A stretch of DNA of 40,951 nucleotides from Cytobacillus sp. S13-E01 (GTDB taxonomy: Bacteria > Bacillota > Bacilli > Bacillales > Bacillaceae_L): NCBI RefSeq assembly GCF_029193815.1, contig NZ_JARFVC010000036.1:1-40951 (forward strand). Direction: 5' to 3'. Shown one piece after another: positions 1 through 8,559 of the stretch. The translations under genes and the position numbers were made by a program. Within the stretch, counting starts at the first letter, position 1. Each line of letters opens with the position of its first letter. The notes below the pieces were generated by a model. It saw nothing but the letters and a program-made list of their open reading frames with translations, was not told the origin of the DNA and made no database searches.

Positions 1-127
1 AAAGATAAGAAAGCATTCCTGTATTAAAGCAAAATGAGATTTGAATAAAATAAGCCTCCTTGGTATGATACAAAGTGTCCAAGCTGATCAGCGCAAAGGA
101 CATTTAATAACCAAAGGAGGACATAAA

Positions 128-1411
128 ATGAAGTATAAACAAAATGACAAGATTCTGCAACTTACAGAAAAAACCTTAATTATAGGGGTTGACATTGCTA
201 AACATAAGCATGTCGCAAGAGCACAAGATTATAGAGGTATACAATTTGGAAAAGCTCATACATTTTTAAACACATATGAGGGTTTTGAAGGTTTCATAAA
301 CTGGTTAAATCAAATCAAAGCTAAACAGTCTAAGGAAGATGTCATCATTGGGATGGAACCTACTGGACATTATTGGCTTCCGTTGGCTTATTGGCTAAAA
401 GAAAAAGGAAAAAAGGTGGTTGTAGTTAATCCAGCTCATGTTAAGCAAACAAAGGAGTTAGATGACAATTCTCCTACTAAGAATGATTTCAAGGATGCTA
501 GAGTTATCTCTAGACTTATTGAGGGCGGAAGATATTCGGAGCCCAATTTACCGGAAGGTATATACTCGGATTTACGTGAAGGTATGAACCTATATAACCA
601 ATTGGTACAGGACCTAACAGCTGTGAAAAATATAGTTCACCAATGGCTCGACCGTTTCTTTCCTGAATATTTAACGGTCTTTGGGAAGTGGGATGGAAAA
701 GCTTCTCTACAAGTTCTAAGAATGGGACTTTTTCCTGATGAGTTATTAGAGCGTGAAGACTTGGAAATTCTAGCTGAAATTCGTAAAGAAGTTAAAAAAG
801 GTGTGGGAATAAAGAAGGTTGTTCAGTTGAAAAACGTTGCCCTTCGTTCAGTAGGCATTAAAGAGGGGCGAAGTCTAGCTAGGTTAAAATTAAAAAGCTT
901 ACTAGACCAATACGATCTTCTTTCAGAACAATTAGAGAGCGTCTGGAGTGAAGTAGAGAACATCATACAAGATGTTCCAGGGGCGAGAGAGATGGGAGAT
1001 ATTAAAGGTATTGGACAAGTTACAGTAGCCTCCTTTTTTGCAGAAGTCGGTGATTTACAAAAGTACTCACATCCCGACCAAATTGTTAAGTTAGCAGGAT
1101 TAAACTTAAAACTAGCTACATCAGGAAAGTGGAAAGGGCAAACAATTATTACTAAACGAGGGCGTCCTAAATTAAGGGCACTATTGTTTAAAGTCGTGTT
1201 GCCTCTTGTAGCTCAAAATCCTGCATTTAAGGCACTACATCAGTACTTTATTACACGAAATGAAAATCCATTAAAAAAGAAGCAGTCTATCATCGCTATA
1301 TGTTGTAAATTAATTCGTATTTTATTTACGATTGGAAAGAAACAAATTGAGTTTGAACCAGCTAAAATGTTACAAGATATTCCTCATTTTAGTATGCAAG
1401 AAGCTGCTTAA
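128..1411 (+). CDS. IS110-family transposase (DEDD recombinase)
   Basis: This is a 427-residue DEDD-type transposase. The N-terminal RuvC-like domain shows the acidic residues in GVDIAK, in GMEPTGHYW and in NDFKDAR. The C-terminal transposase_20 domain starts near GDIKGIGQVT and carries LATSGKWKG, whose serine is the likely second catalytic centre. I start at 128 rather than at the in-frame codon at 41 because AAAGGAGG precedes it by seven bases and the conserved fold begins a few residues later. The frame is intact, so the element could be active. Established knowledge of the family: these enzymes recombine DNA under guidance of a structured RNA made from a non-coding end of the element. Confidence 0.9.
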   Translation: MKYKQNDKILQLTEKTLIIGVDIAKHKHVARAQDYRGIQFGKAHTFLNTYEGFEGFINWLNQIKAKQSKEDVIIGMEPTGHYWLPLAYWLKEKGKKVVVVNPAHVKQTKELDDNSPTKNDFKDARVISRLIEGGRYSEPNLPEGIYSDLREGMNLYNQLVQDLTAVKNIVHQWLDRFFPEYLTVFGKWDGKASLQVLRMGLFPDELLEREDLEILAEIRKEVKKGVGIKKVVQLKNVALRSVGIKEGRSLARLKLKSLLDQYDLLSEQLESVWSEVENIIQDVPGAREMGDIKGIGQVTVASFFAEVGDLQKYSHPDQIVKLAGLNLKLATSGKWKGQTIITKRGRPKLRALLFKVVLPLVAQNPAFKALHQYFITRNENPLKKKQSIIAICCKLIRILFTIGKKQIEFEPAKMLQDIPHFSMQEAA

Positions 1412-1790
1412 AAGGATAGGGTAAAGTGATCAAAAAGAAGTTAGGTGCAGAAAATAGTCGAAGATTTATATAACATAAACAGTAGTATCGATGACAATAT
1501 TTAATTCTCATTTTTTATTCACTTAGTAGTCGAAGTATTTTAAAGTTGTTTCAATTTGAAGAAGACTTACAACAGAAGCTAGGAGCAGTCGGCAAGCATT
1601 TATACTATTGGGCAATGACCCCGCAAGAAAGCATCGCCGACCCCACTTCATGGATAGGCAGAACGAAGGAATGTATGCGCATATTTTTCATATGACGCCG
1701 TGAGAAATGGGAGGGTGTGCCGCCATGAACATTGTGGGATCCAATAGCGACCATATTTCTAGATATTATCCTTTTTTGTAAAAAAATAGA
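1412..1790 (+). ncRNA. Candidate IS110 bridge/seek RNA region
   Basis: About 380 non-coding bases follow the transposase stop. Between 1585 and 1770 the composition becomes GC-rich and self-complementary: GTCGGC and GCCGAC enclose a 42-base arm with an internal GGG/CCC pairing, followed by the palindrome TATGCGCATA and a CATAT/ATATG pairing. IS1111-type members of the IS110 family keep their guide RNA on this side of the gene. The assignment to a guide RNA is inference. Confidence 0.4.
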
Positions 1791-1932
1791 AGAAGAGGGT
1801 TTATTTAACTATGTCCTCCTCCTCTAAAATACAAATAAAGTTCTGTTAGTCCATTAAAGTGCAGTCTTATTGAAATTTGAAATACTGAGAAAAACAGAGA
1901 AAACAAGAGAAAAACCTTACTTTAATGAGGGA

Positions 1933-2086
1933 GTATAAAAATTTGTACCAAGTTTTAGTGTCTAGCTCCGGGCGCCATCGGCTCGAGGTCATAAGCCAAT
2001 CCCTTCCCGAGGGCAAAAAACGCCTTCAGTCAGGGCTCGTCTTATGCTTGTCGCCGATAGGCGGGCGCCCTGCGCTTTTCTTATGA
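1933..2086 (-). repeat. Modular nested-hairpin repeat, copy 1
   Basis: Reverse-oriented copy with the standard head (AAGCGCAGGGCGCCCGCC), a CATAAGAC...CTTATG stem around an inner hairpin, and the end GGCGCCCGGAGCTAGACAC followed by the type A tail. The inner loop uses the GAAGGCGTTTTTTGCCTTC version also found in the copy at 27056. Confidence 0.9.
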
Positions 2087-2163
2087 GAATTTATATTCTG
2101 ATAACCGTTTTTCACTTTTTTTCACGGTTTCGATGCATCATCACTCACTCACATTACCCAATT

Positions 2164-2200
2164 AAAAAGTGGTATCAGACAAATACTGATACCACTTTTT
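2164..2200 (-). terminator. Rho-independent terminator of htpX
   Basis: A 15-bp perfect stem (AAAAAGTGGTATCAG and its complement) with a seven-base loop lies eight bases beyond the htpX stop and ends in a T-run on the minus strand. Confidence 0.9.
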
Positions 2201-2208
2201 GAAAATGA

Positions 2209-3087
2209 TTATTTAGCTTCTAATCTACGGATACGTTCGTTAAGATCAGGGTGACTTGAGAATAACATATTTTTACCCTTACCGTTTATCTTTAATGTAG
2301 CAATTGAAGCTTGTTCTGTATTTACACGATTCGTGTATTGTTGTAGTGAGCGGAGTGCATGGACCATTTTGTCTTTGCCTGCTAAATCTGCTCCCCCATT
2401 GTCAGCATGAAACTCGCGATATCTTGAGTATGCTAGTACAACGATACTTCCTAAAATTGAGAATAGGATTTGGAATACAATAACTGCAATAAAATGGACG
2501 ATTGGTGCTATATCTTCTCTTACGAAACGTGATACACCCCATGCAGCAATACGTGCAAGGAATACGACAAATGTATTAACAACACCTTGTAGAAGTGTCA
2601 TAGTAACCATATCACCATTTGCAATATGGGCTACTTCGTGCGCAAGTACACCCTCAATTGCGTCGTTGTCCATTTCTTGTAATAAACCAGATGAAACAGC
2701 AACTAGTGATCTGTTTTTTGAAGGACCAGTAGCAAACGCATTGACCTCACGTGATTTATAAATACCAACCTCTGGCATTTTAGCAATACCTGCCGCTCTA
2801 GATAATCTGTGTACTCTCGCAACTAAATCTCTTTCCATATGTGATAAAGAATCTGTTTCTTTTAATACTCGTACACCCATCATCATCTTTACCATCCAAC
2901 GAGACATTGCTAGTGACATAAATGCGCCAACAAAACCTATCACTGCACTAAATGCTAATAGTGATAAGAAATCTATATTCCCACTAGCTGTAATGTATGA
3001 TCCAATTGGAAGAATAGATAATACAATTCCGATTGTTACCATTACTAGAATATTTGTGGCTATAAGTAAAAACAATCGTTTTCCCAT
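2209..3087 (-). CDS. htpX: HtpX-type membrane zinc metalloprotease
   Basis: The product (292 residues) is an M48-family protease that degrades misfolded membrane proteins. Two hydrophobic segments lie near the N-terminus (about residues 4-25 and 37-58). The zinc site HEVAH follows near residue 150, with two further membrane segments and a distal conserved glutamate in [11 protein letters not shown]. The length matches bacterial HtpX (about 285-300). I start at the ATG preceded by AAGGGGTGATTTGT rather than at a GTG three codons earlier. It is monocistronic with its own terminator. HtpX genes are often envelope-stress induced; no operator could be recognised here. Confidence 0.93.
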   Translation of the reverse strand: MGKRLFLLIATNILVMVTIGIVLSILPIGSYITASGNIDFLSLLAFSAVIGFVGAFMSLAMSRWMVKMMMGVRVLKETDSLSHMERDLVARVHRLSRAAGIAKMPEVGIYKSREVNAFATGPSKNRSLVAVSSGLLQEMDNDAIEGVLAHEVAHIANGDMVTMTLLQGVVNTFVVFLARIAAWGVSRFVREDIAPIVHFIAVIVFQILFSILGSIVVLAYSRYREFHADNGGADLAGKDKMVHALRSLQQYTNRVNTEQASIATLKINGKGKNMLFSSHPDLNERIRRLEAK

Positions 3088-3183
3088 ACAAATCACCCCT
3101 TGATTTTAAGTTCATATGAACTTATTATAGAACTATATTCAATAAAATGCAATTACTTTTACTATATAGTAGTGTTTAAACGA

Positions 3184-3349
3184 ATAAGAAAAGCGCAGGG
3201 CGCCCGCCTTTCGGCGAAAAGCATAAGACAAGCCGGCTGGAAGGTTGTTCTTTAACCTTCCGGACGGATTGGCTTATGCCATAGAGCCGATGGCGCCCGG
3301 AGCTAGACACTAAAACTATGTACAAACTTTTATACTTTCTTATCTTTTA
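3184..3349 (+). repeat. Modular nested-hairpin repeat, copy 2
   Basis: Complete copy: head AAGCGCAGGGCGCCCGCC, stem CATAAGACAAGCC...GGCTTATG, inner hairpin GGAAGGTT/AACCTTCC, end GATGGCGCCCGGAGCTAGAC, and the type A tail ending TTCTTATCTTTT. Its distal part differs slightly (GCCATAGAGCC). Confidence 0.92.
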
Positions 3350-3395
3350 AAAAATTATAATATTTTTTCACAAATATTCCATTTGGGGTGTGCAT

Positions 3396-4097
3396 ATGGA
3401 GATATACCGATGTAAGAGGCTCTTTCTTGCGGAACTACTTCAATTAATCAGAGAGGGAACAATCGATAAATGTATTTCTACAGTTGAACAAATAACGACT
3501 ACTGATAATAACACGATTGATATCTATTTTATTTTACAAAAAATGAAACGAACAAAAAGTGGAACGAATGGTTTTTCTCTTAATGAAATTGCCACAATTG
3601 GGAATCAGATAGAATATGCAAATGTCACCTCTACCGCCATTCAAAATTGGGTTAAAAGAGATATTAAAGAACTTATCGGTTCCCCGTCGCAAGGTAAAAA
3701 ATACTCAATTGATCAGGCTACTATTTTATTTATAGTAGAAGATTTAAAGATGGTATTAGACTTTGATTCAATTAGAAAAATGCTAACTCTTATTTTCAAC
3801 AACCCAGCAGACAGAACGGATGATATTATCGATCCTGTAACATTTTACAAAGGCTATGCGAGCATATTCGAAAAATTAATCTCTATATCTGAACTACAAA
3901 AAATGCCGAATGAACAATGGATTGAAAGTGAAGCAGAACTATTTTTGGATACTACCGTTGTACTTAATGCTAACGAAAAAGGAATAGTTAAAAATTTACT
4001 AGTGTTAGCTGTTCTTGCAGTTCAATCCTCCTTATATAAAGTAAAATCGGCGAGCTATCTATTTACCACCTTGCAAAAACATAATAATCGACTGTAA
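3396..4097 (+). CDS. DUF1836 domain protein, putative MerR-like regulator
   Basis: This 233-residue protein carries a DUF1836 domain at roughly residues 45-150. Its segment GFSLNEIATIGNQIEY resembles the helix-turn-helix of MerR-type proteins, and IQNWVKRDIKELIG and KKYSIDQATILFIVEDLK continue the family pattern. The C-terminus is helical with a hydrophobic stretch (VLAVLAVQ). There is no signal peptide. The ATG at 3396 is favoured over the GTG two codons upstream because GGGG lies seven bases before it. The target genes are unknown. It stands alone between a repeat and the SASP gene. The family call is good; the regulatory role is inferred. Confidence 0.75.
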   Translation: MEIYRCKRLFLAELLQLIREGTIDKCISTVEQITTTDNNTIDIYFILQKMKRTKSGTNGFSLNEIATIGNQIEYANVTSTAIQNWVKRDIKELIGSPSQGKKYSIDQATILFIVEDLKMVLDFDSIRKMLTLIFNNPADRTDDIIDPVTFYKGYASIFEKLISISELQKMPNEQWIESEAELFLDTTVVLNANEKGIVKNLLVLAVLAVQSSLYKVKSASYLFTTLQKHNNRL

Positions 4098-4178
4098 CAA
4101 TATGTTCATTTTGGAACTATTTCTATTATAAAGCTATTTTCTAAAAAATATGACTTACTAAGCATGAAACCATTACCA

Positions 4179-4207
4179 GTATGAATGTTTATTTTCTTAC
4201 CATACTA
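4179..4207 (+). promoter_or_regulatory. Sigma-G-type promoter for the SASP gene
   Basis: GTATG (-35, 4179-4183) and CATACTA (-10, 4201-4207) are separated by 17 bases, matching the forespore sigma-G pattern GHATR-N17/18-CATWHTA. It ends about 50 bases before the SASP start, as expected for a forespore gene. Confidence 0.7.
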
Positions 4208-4259
4208 AAAAATGCAACGGTTATCGTTGCAAACTGTCAGTAAGGAGATGAAATGAACT

Positions 4260-4448
4260 ATGGCTAGAAGTAGTAACAAACTACTAGTTCCTGGAGTACA
4301 ACAAGCATTAAATGAAATTAAATTTGAAATTGCGCAAGAATTCGGTGTAAAGCTTGGTTCTGATACTACAGCACGTGCAAATGGTTCTGTAGGTGGCGAA
4401 ATTACCAAACGCCTTATTTCTAGGGCACAGCAACAAAATTTAAAATAA
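4260..4448 (+). CDS. Alpha/beta-type small acid-soluble spore protein
   Basis: The 62-residue product is a DNA-coating protein of the spore core that protects DNA from UV and heat and is later degraded by GPR protease. The diagnostic segments are present: [19 protein letters not shown], the GPR cleavage context around EFGVKLGSD, and [13 protein letters not shown]. The length (60-70 residues) is typical. AAGGAG lies 12 bases before the ATG, a sigma-G-like promoter lies upstream and a strong terminator follows. This gene is the clearest sign that the organism sporulates. Confidence 0.95.
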   Translation: MARSSNKLLVPGVQQALNEIKFEIAQEFGVKLGSDTTARANGSVGGEITKRLISRAQQQNLK

Positions 4449-4473
4449 TCTATACAATTAAATATTATGGCTA

Positions 4474-4503
4474 AAAAACCTAGGATTCATTCCTAGGTTT
4501 TTT
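4474..4503. terminator. Bidirectional terminator between SASP and ferritin genes
   Basis: AAAAACCTAGGA pairs with TCCTAGGTTTTT around a short loop. With A and T runs on both sides it can serve the convergent SASP (+) and ferritin (-) genes. Confidence 0.9.
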
Positions 4504-4511
4504 ACAGGCTT

Positions 4512-5018
4512 TTATTCTGCCTCTGGTGTGAAAGCTCGTTTAGCAAACTCATTATCAAGCATGAAAAACGCATTACTATCATTTTCAATTCGCTTCAGCT
4601 TTTGAATGATTGAATCAAACATATCCTCTTCTTCGACTTGTTCATCAATAAACCATTTAAGGAAATTAATCGTTGCATGCTCACGCTCATCTAAAGCGAT
4701 ATCAGATAGTTTGTAGATACGTTTTGTCACTTCTTTTTCTTGGAGCAACGCTTTTTTAAAACCATCAAGAACAGAGGAAAACTCATTATTCGGTGCTTCA
4801 AAGCCATCAATTATTGCTCTTTCCCCCATTGCATTAATAAAATTATACAATTTCATAGCATGGAATCTTTCTTCTTCTGCTTGCACTAAAAAGAAATTAG
4901 CAAAGCCATCAAGAGACTCAGAAGAGCAATATGCTGCTATTGCCATATAGGCATGTGCAGAATAGAATTCGTAATTCATTTGATCATTTAAACCCTTATG
5001 TAACTTTTCACTCAACAA
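4512..5018 (-). CDS. ftnA: Non-haem ferritin, iron storage protein
   Basis: This 168-residue protein belongs to the FtnA-type ferritins, which oxidise Fe(II) and store it in a 24-mer cage in the cytosol. The four-helix pattern and ferroxidase ligands are visible: an N-terminal glutamate in NYEFYSAHAYMA, the EEERFHAMK helix near residue 50, and the later glutamates in FLKWFIDEQVEEED. It starts at a TTG preceded by AAGGAGG at good spacing, followed by a second TTG. Length agrees with the family (165-170). It is monocistronic and convergent with the SASP gene. No Fur box could be identified with confidence. Confidence 0.93.
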   Translation of the reverse strand: MLSEKLHKGLNDQMNYEFYSAHAYMAIAAYCSSESLDGFANFFLVQAEEERFHAMKLYNFINAMGERAIIDGFEAPNNEFSSVLDGFKKALLQEKEVTKRIYKLSDIALDEREHATINFLKWFIDEQVEEEDMFDSIIQKLKRIENDSNAFFMLDNEFAKRAFTPEAE

Positions 5019-5128
5019 AATGTTCGCCTCCTTTTTTTTCTTTACTATTATATCACTGTTTACCTATCTTACTTATATTCAAAAAAAAATCCAACAAAAT
5101 AATTCGTTGGATTTAATCGTTATCTCTA

Positions 5129-6202
5129 TCATTTTTCGCGACCTTTGCCTCGGTCCTCTTTATCATCTTCATCTTCTTCATCTTCTTCATCATTGTCATC
5201 ATCTTCATCTTCTTCATCATCTTTTTTCTTGCCATTCGACCCTAAATCATTTAATTTGTCTTTTACTTTTTCTTTAACGTGATCTGGCATATTTGAATTG
5301 TCAATATTCTCTTTTACTTTTTCACGTATTTTTTCTTTTTTCGTATCTGCTTCCTTAATTATTTCTTCCGCTTTTTCCTTTACTTTCTCTTTCCCTATTC
5401 CTTTTTGATCGTTTGAATCTATTTCTTTATTAGAATCATCCTTTTGTTCATCACTATCATCATCTTTGTTTTCACTACTTACCTTTTCATCATCTTTTTT
5501 ATCGTTGTTTTGATCTTTGTTAGCTGGTAATTTATTTTCTAGTTGAAGTAATCTTCCTGTAGAAACCCCTTGTTTTTGTGCCTTTTCTCTCGTTTCTTTA
5601 TCGCTTTCAACAGCGGTAATAGCTATTTTTTCACTTTCATATACAGTTGAAATTGATTCTAACTCTTTTGCAAGGGCAATGCTTACATCCTCAACCTTTT
5701 TTTCATTGAGAACTGTAGTAATTAAGACCTCTTCTCCCTCAGCTAGATAACCTTCTTCACGGCTTTTATTGATAATAGTCTCAGCAACCATTTCAACATC
5801 CTGTTTTTTCCAGGATGTATAGTCTTTTAGAATATTGTCACCGTCCGTGTTAAGGGCTTCTAGACTTATTACACGTAATCGATCATCAACTCCTATTTCA
5901 AAGCTCGGGTTAATATCAATTGACATATAAGCATATACCGGTGTAGCTATTAAATTTGGAATGAATGTTAAAAGAAATAAAAGTGCTGCAGCAAAACCTA
6001 CAAATGCCAACTTTAACTTGCTAAATTGGAAGTAACGTTGTTTGGGTGTTTCTCTTACGTTATCCACTGTTACCGGAAAAAAATCAAGTTCTTCTCCAAT
6101 TTCATAGTGATGATTTTGATTTTTCGCCTTCAAAAATTCCCCTTCTGGCGTCATCATTATAAGAAAGTCATGATTAACTTCCATTATTACACCTTTTTTC
6201 AT
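5129..6202 (-). CDS. rsgI: RsgI-type anti-sigma-I factor
   Basis: The product (357 residues) is the membrane anti-sigma factor that holds SigI. The N-terminal cytoplasmic RsgI domain (about residues 1-50, KKGVIMEVNHDFLIMMTPEGEF onward by pattern) binds SigI. One transmembrane helix follows (about 65-85), then an extracellular region with the DINPSFEIGVD motif. The C-terminal 130 residues are low-complexity lysine, glutamate and aspartate, ending in an almost purely acidic tract before a basic tip. There is no carbohydrate-binding module like those of clostridial RsgI proteins. Its ATG overlaps the sigI stop by four bases (ATGA), so the two are translationally coupled. In Bacillus subtilis the pair is heat-inducible and linked to cell wall genes. 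Confidence 0.9.
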   Translation of the reverse strand: MKKGVIMEVNHDFLIMMTPEGEFLKAKNQNHHYEIGEELDFFPVTVDNVRETPKQRYFQFSKLKLAFVGFAAALLFLLTFIPNLIATPVYAYMSIDINPSFEIGVDDRLRVISLEALNTDGDNILKDYTSWKKQDVEMVAETIINKSREEGYLAEGEEVLITTVLNEKKVEDVSIALAKELESISTVYESEKIAITAVESDKETREKAQKQGVSTGRLLQLENKLPANKDQNNDKKDDEKVSSENKDDDSDEQKDDSNKEIDSNDQKGIGKEKVKEKAEEIIKEADTKKEKIREKVKENIDNSNMPDHVKEKVKDKLNDLGSNGKKKDDEEDEDDDNDEEDEEDEDDKEDRGKGREK

Positions 6203-6942
6203 GCCCCGAGCACCCCCTTTATATAATCCTTTAGATACACATAATCTCCAACCAAAATGATTGCCATTGCTATTATATATTTTCTATTTCTTTCGATCGT
6301 TTTACGACTTACCTCGACTTTTGATTCTAACTGTTTAATTGGTAATTGTTTTTTTTCAAACAAGATCCGCTTTAAATCATCTTCTTTAACTAATGTATTT
6401 GCGACTATCATGGCATTTTGTCTAGCATCTGCATGCTTTGGTGAATGTTCCAGTAGGTCCGAAAAAGAAAGTCCAAACTCGGTTAATACTCTCTGAAAAT
6501 GAGTAATTTCCTCTTTCCGATGTTCTTGTTCTACCTGTTTCTCAAATTCTTCTATCGACAAATCTGATTCAATTTTTGATTGAGCATTTTCATCACCATA
6601 ATCGTTTGCTGCAACAAGAGTTACTGTTTTAACGCGAGCTTCCTTACGAATAAAATCAATGACCCTTCGTTTAATGAGTAGTTCAGCAAATGATAATAGT
6701 GAACTTCCTTTATCTACTGAATATTTTTCAATTGCTTCATTAAAAGCAATAAGTCCAATACTAAATTCGTCATCTGATTCATCTATATATCGTTTACATA
6801 CTGACGAAACTGTCTTAGCAATAAACGGTTTATATTTCATAATAAGTTTATTCTGTAATCTGGCATTACCTTCTTGAATGAGAAGGACGGTGTCTTCAAG
6901 CGTATTTTTCTTCTTACCGATATTGAACAGTAAACTAAGCAC
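6199..6942 (-). CDS. sigI: RNA polymerase sigma factor SigI
   Basis: This 247-residue sigma factor is close to SigI of Bacillus subtilis. Region 2 is visible in YKPFIAKTVSSVCKRYID and DDEFSIGLIAFNEAIEKY. The C-terminal DNA-binding region includes QLPIKQLESKVEVSRKTIERNR. I place the start at the GTG at 6942, which has GAGGTG six bases upstream and makes the product begin LSLLFN as in homologs; an upstream GTG at 6966 is in frame but lacks a site. It is the first gene of the sigI-rsgI operon and is probably autoregulated, as in related species. Confidence 0.92.
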   Translation of the reverse strand: MLSLLFNIGKKKNTLEDTVLLIQEGNARLQNKLIMKYKPFIAKTVSSVCKRYIDESDDEFSIGLIAFNEAIEKYSVDKGSSLLSFAELLIKRRVIDFIRKEARVKTVTLVAANDYGDENAQSKIESDLSIEEFEKQVEQEHRKEEITHFQRVLTEFGLSFSDLLEHSPKHADARQNAMIVANTLVKEDDLKRILFEKKQLPIKQLESKVEVSRKTIERNRKYIIAMAIILVGDYVYLKDYIKGVLGA

Positions 6943-7214
6943 AAGTATCACCTCATTTTTCCCCACTATAGTATTCGTTTATGGTAGCGGATTTTTGAGG
7001 GTGTTACAATGAGAAAATCTTGGGGTTTGAAAAGATAGTACTTGAGTATTAGATCAAATAAGAAGTAGTTCCTTGATAAGACACGTTTTTACGAATAAGT
7101 TCCTCCTAAACTTCTACGAATTCTCTAAGCTTTGAAGTGGGGGTCATACTGCCCGTTAATGCGGGATAAAATTGCGTTTCTTCTTACTAGAGGAAATTGG
7201 GAAGTTTATAAGAG
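6943..7214. other. Gene-free interval upstream of sigI
   Basis: About 270 bases hold the sigI promoter region and no credible ORF. Around 7130-7175 there is a GC-richer tract with GTGGGGGTCATACTGCCCG and a CCCG/CGGG hairpin that resembles the end of an insertion sequence, but no transposase remains. Confidence 0.4.
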
Positions 7215-7246
7215 TAAATATAGCCACCAATAGGTGACTATATTTA
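7215..7246 (-). terminator. Terminator of the DUF5667 gene
   Basis: TAAATATAG.CACC and its complement form a stem with one mismatch around a short loop, ending 17 bases beyond the stop codon. The T-run is interrupted, so efficiency is uncertain. Confidence 0.6.
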
Positions 7247-7263
7247 TCAATGAATATAATCTA

Positions 7264-8400
7264 TTATTTGTCGTTTTTATTACCATTTTCGTTAGTTTTC
7301 CCTTTATTGTTTCCTTTGGTTTCTTCACGCTTTTCTTTTGGTGTTACCCTAGCTTCTTCACGGATTACTTTTACAGCCTCTCTTACTTCCTTACGTTGTT
7401 CTTTAACAAGCCCTTGGACTGCCTGTACTTGCTCTTTCTTAATAACTGGTACAACTGTTGTTAATTCAGCATCTACTTCTACTGCTACTTCTTTTTCCAC
7501 TGCAACTTCTTTTGTTTCTACTTCAGAGTCAACCTCAGCTTCTAATTCCGTATCTACTGCCAATTCTTCAGTTACATCTTTGTATGTAGCCTCTGAAACA
7601 TCTTCTTCTGTAGATTCTTCCTGAGCATAAAGTTCTTCAAAAGTCGCAAGTTTTAACGCTAACTTCTTGTAGCTTTTTTCAATATTTTTAGCTAATGCCG
7701 CTTTTGCAACTGGATTTTTCACCTTTTCCATTGCAGCCGTTAACGCAATAATATTTTGTGTAGCTAAATGTTCAATTTTAGCATAGTCTTTTTCAACGAC
7801 AACTTCTGCTTCCCCTTCTGTTGTTACCTCAGAACTTACTTCTTCAGTCGTATCATCTTCAGTAGTTACGTCAGATTCTTTAGTGTCTTCTTCTGCTTGA
7901 ACGTTGTCATTTTCTTCAGTTGACATTTCATCCGTTTCACTTTCTATATCTACTACGTTTTCCATAGTTGTTTCAACTAATTCCATGTATTCTAAAGCCT
8001 TTTCTATTGTTTGTGCAGCTTTATCTTCTTCACCTTGAGCAAATAAAGCCTCTACTTCAGCAAGACGATCTGCAGTAAAATTTGAAAGTAACTCTGCTTC
8101 TTTTACTTGATCAAAAGTTAAAGCAAGTTGAATTTTTTCAATCACTTGTTTTACAAAATAAAAGAATTCTCCAGGAAGTAATGTGGGAATTGTTGTTTCA
8201 CTCTCTACCTCGGCAAATGTATCAGTATCCACTACTACTGCATTAGTATCATCAGTAGAAGTTGTTATGTCATTAGTTGAAACTACCTCTACGTTTGCAG
8301 TGCCAGCGTCATTACTTGCAAATGCTACACCTGTAGGTAATGTTAATGATCCTGCTAAAATAAGTGCTAAAGAACTTTTTGCTAAAACGTTTTTCATCAT
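7264..8400 (-). CDS. Secreted acidic DUF5667 domain protein
   Basis: The 378-residue product has a Sec signal peptide (about residues 1-30, ending near GVAFA), so it is exported. A DUF5667-like helical domain follows at about 70-140, containing LLPGEFFYFVKQVIEKIQLAL and a repeat-like AELLSNFTADRLAEVEAL pattern. A long threonine/glutamate/aspartate-rich linker leads to a second helical part (KIEHLATQNIIALTAAMEKV) and a highly charged C-terminus rich in lysine and asparagine. I start at the ATG with GAGGTGG upstream, not at the GTG three codons earlier. The function of the family is not established. The skewed acidic-then-basic composition suggests a surface or wall protein. Confidence 0.7.
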   Translation of the reverse strand: MMKNVLAKSSLALILAGSLTLPTGVAFASNDAGTANVEVVSTNDITTSTDDTNAVVVDTDTFAEVESETTIPTLLPGEFFYFVKQVIEKIQLALTFDQVKEAELLSNFTADRLAEVEALFAQGEEDKAAQTIEKALEYMELVETTMENVVDIESETDEMSTEENDNVQAEEDTKESDVTTEDDTTEEVSSEVTTEGEAEVVVEKDYAKIEHLATQNIIALTAAMEKVKNPVAKAALAKNIEKSYKKLALKLATFEELYAQEESTEEDVSEATYKDVTEELAVDTELEAEVDSEVETKEVAVEKEVAVEVDAELTTVVPVIKKEQVQAVQGLVKEQRKEVREAVKVIREEARVTPKEKREETKGNNKGKTNENGNKNDK

Positions 8401-8517
8401 TTTTTCCACCTCATCTATTTTTGATTGAGCGCGCTCGAGTCATTAAAAGACTACGAGATCAAATAATTATTTGAGGGGGTAAGTTAATTATTTTATTTTA
8501 AAACTATAAACACATTA

Positions 8518-8549
8518 CAAAAAGGAAGCAGACAAAATCTGCTTCCTTT
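8518..8549 (-). terminator. Terminator of the TerC-family gene
   Basis: AAAGGAAGCAGA pairs perfectly with TCTGCTTCCTTT across a five-base loop, with a T-run on the minus strand, ten bases beyond the stop. Confidence 0.92.
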
Positions 8550-8559
8550 ACTATTGTTA

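Larger units (their letters stand above)
1..1790 (+). mobile_element. IS110-family insertion sequence, boundaries uncertain
   Basis: The element consists of a transposase gene and an adjoining non-coding tail. The left end may lie outside the window, because only 127 bases precede the coding start. I see no terminal inverted repeats, which fits IS110-type elements. The right boundary is a guess placed after the GC-richer structured tract at about 1585-1770, where the sequence returns to AT-rich intergenic DNA. The tract contains the complementary hexamers GTCGGC (1588-1593) and GCCGAC (1636-1641). Confidence 0.6.

Noticed and set aside
5020-5277. Frames antisense to the 3' end of rsgI, rich in leucine and histidine
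   Set aside because: They mirror the acidic low-complexity codons of RsgI and have no independent support.
7120-7180. Possible right end of an IS200/IS605-type element (GGGGGTCATACTGCCCG with a CCCG/CGGG hairpin)
   Set aside because: No transposase or matching left end is nearby, and I could not confirm the family by eye.
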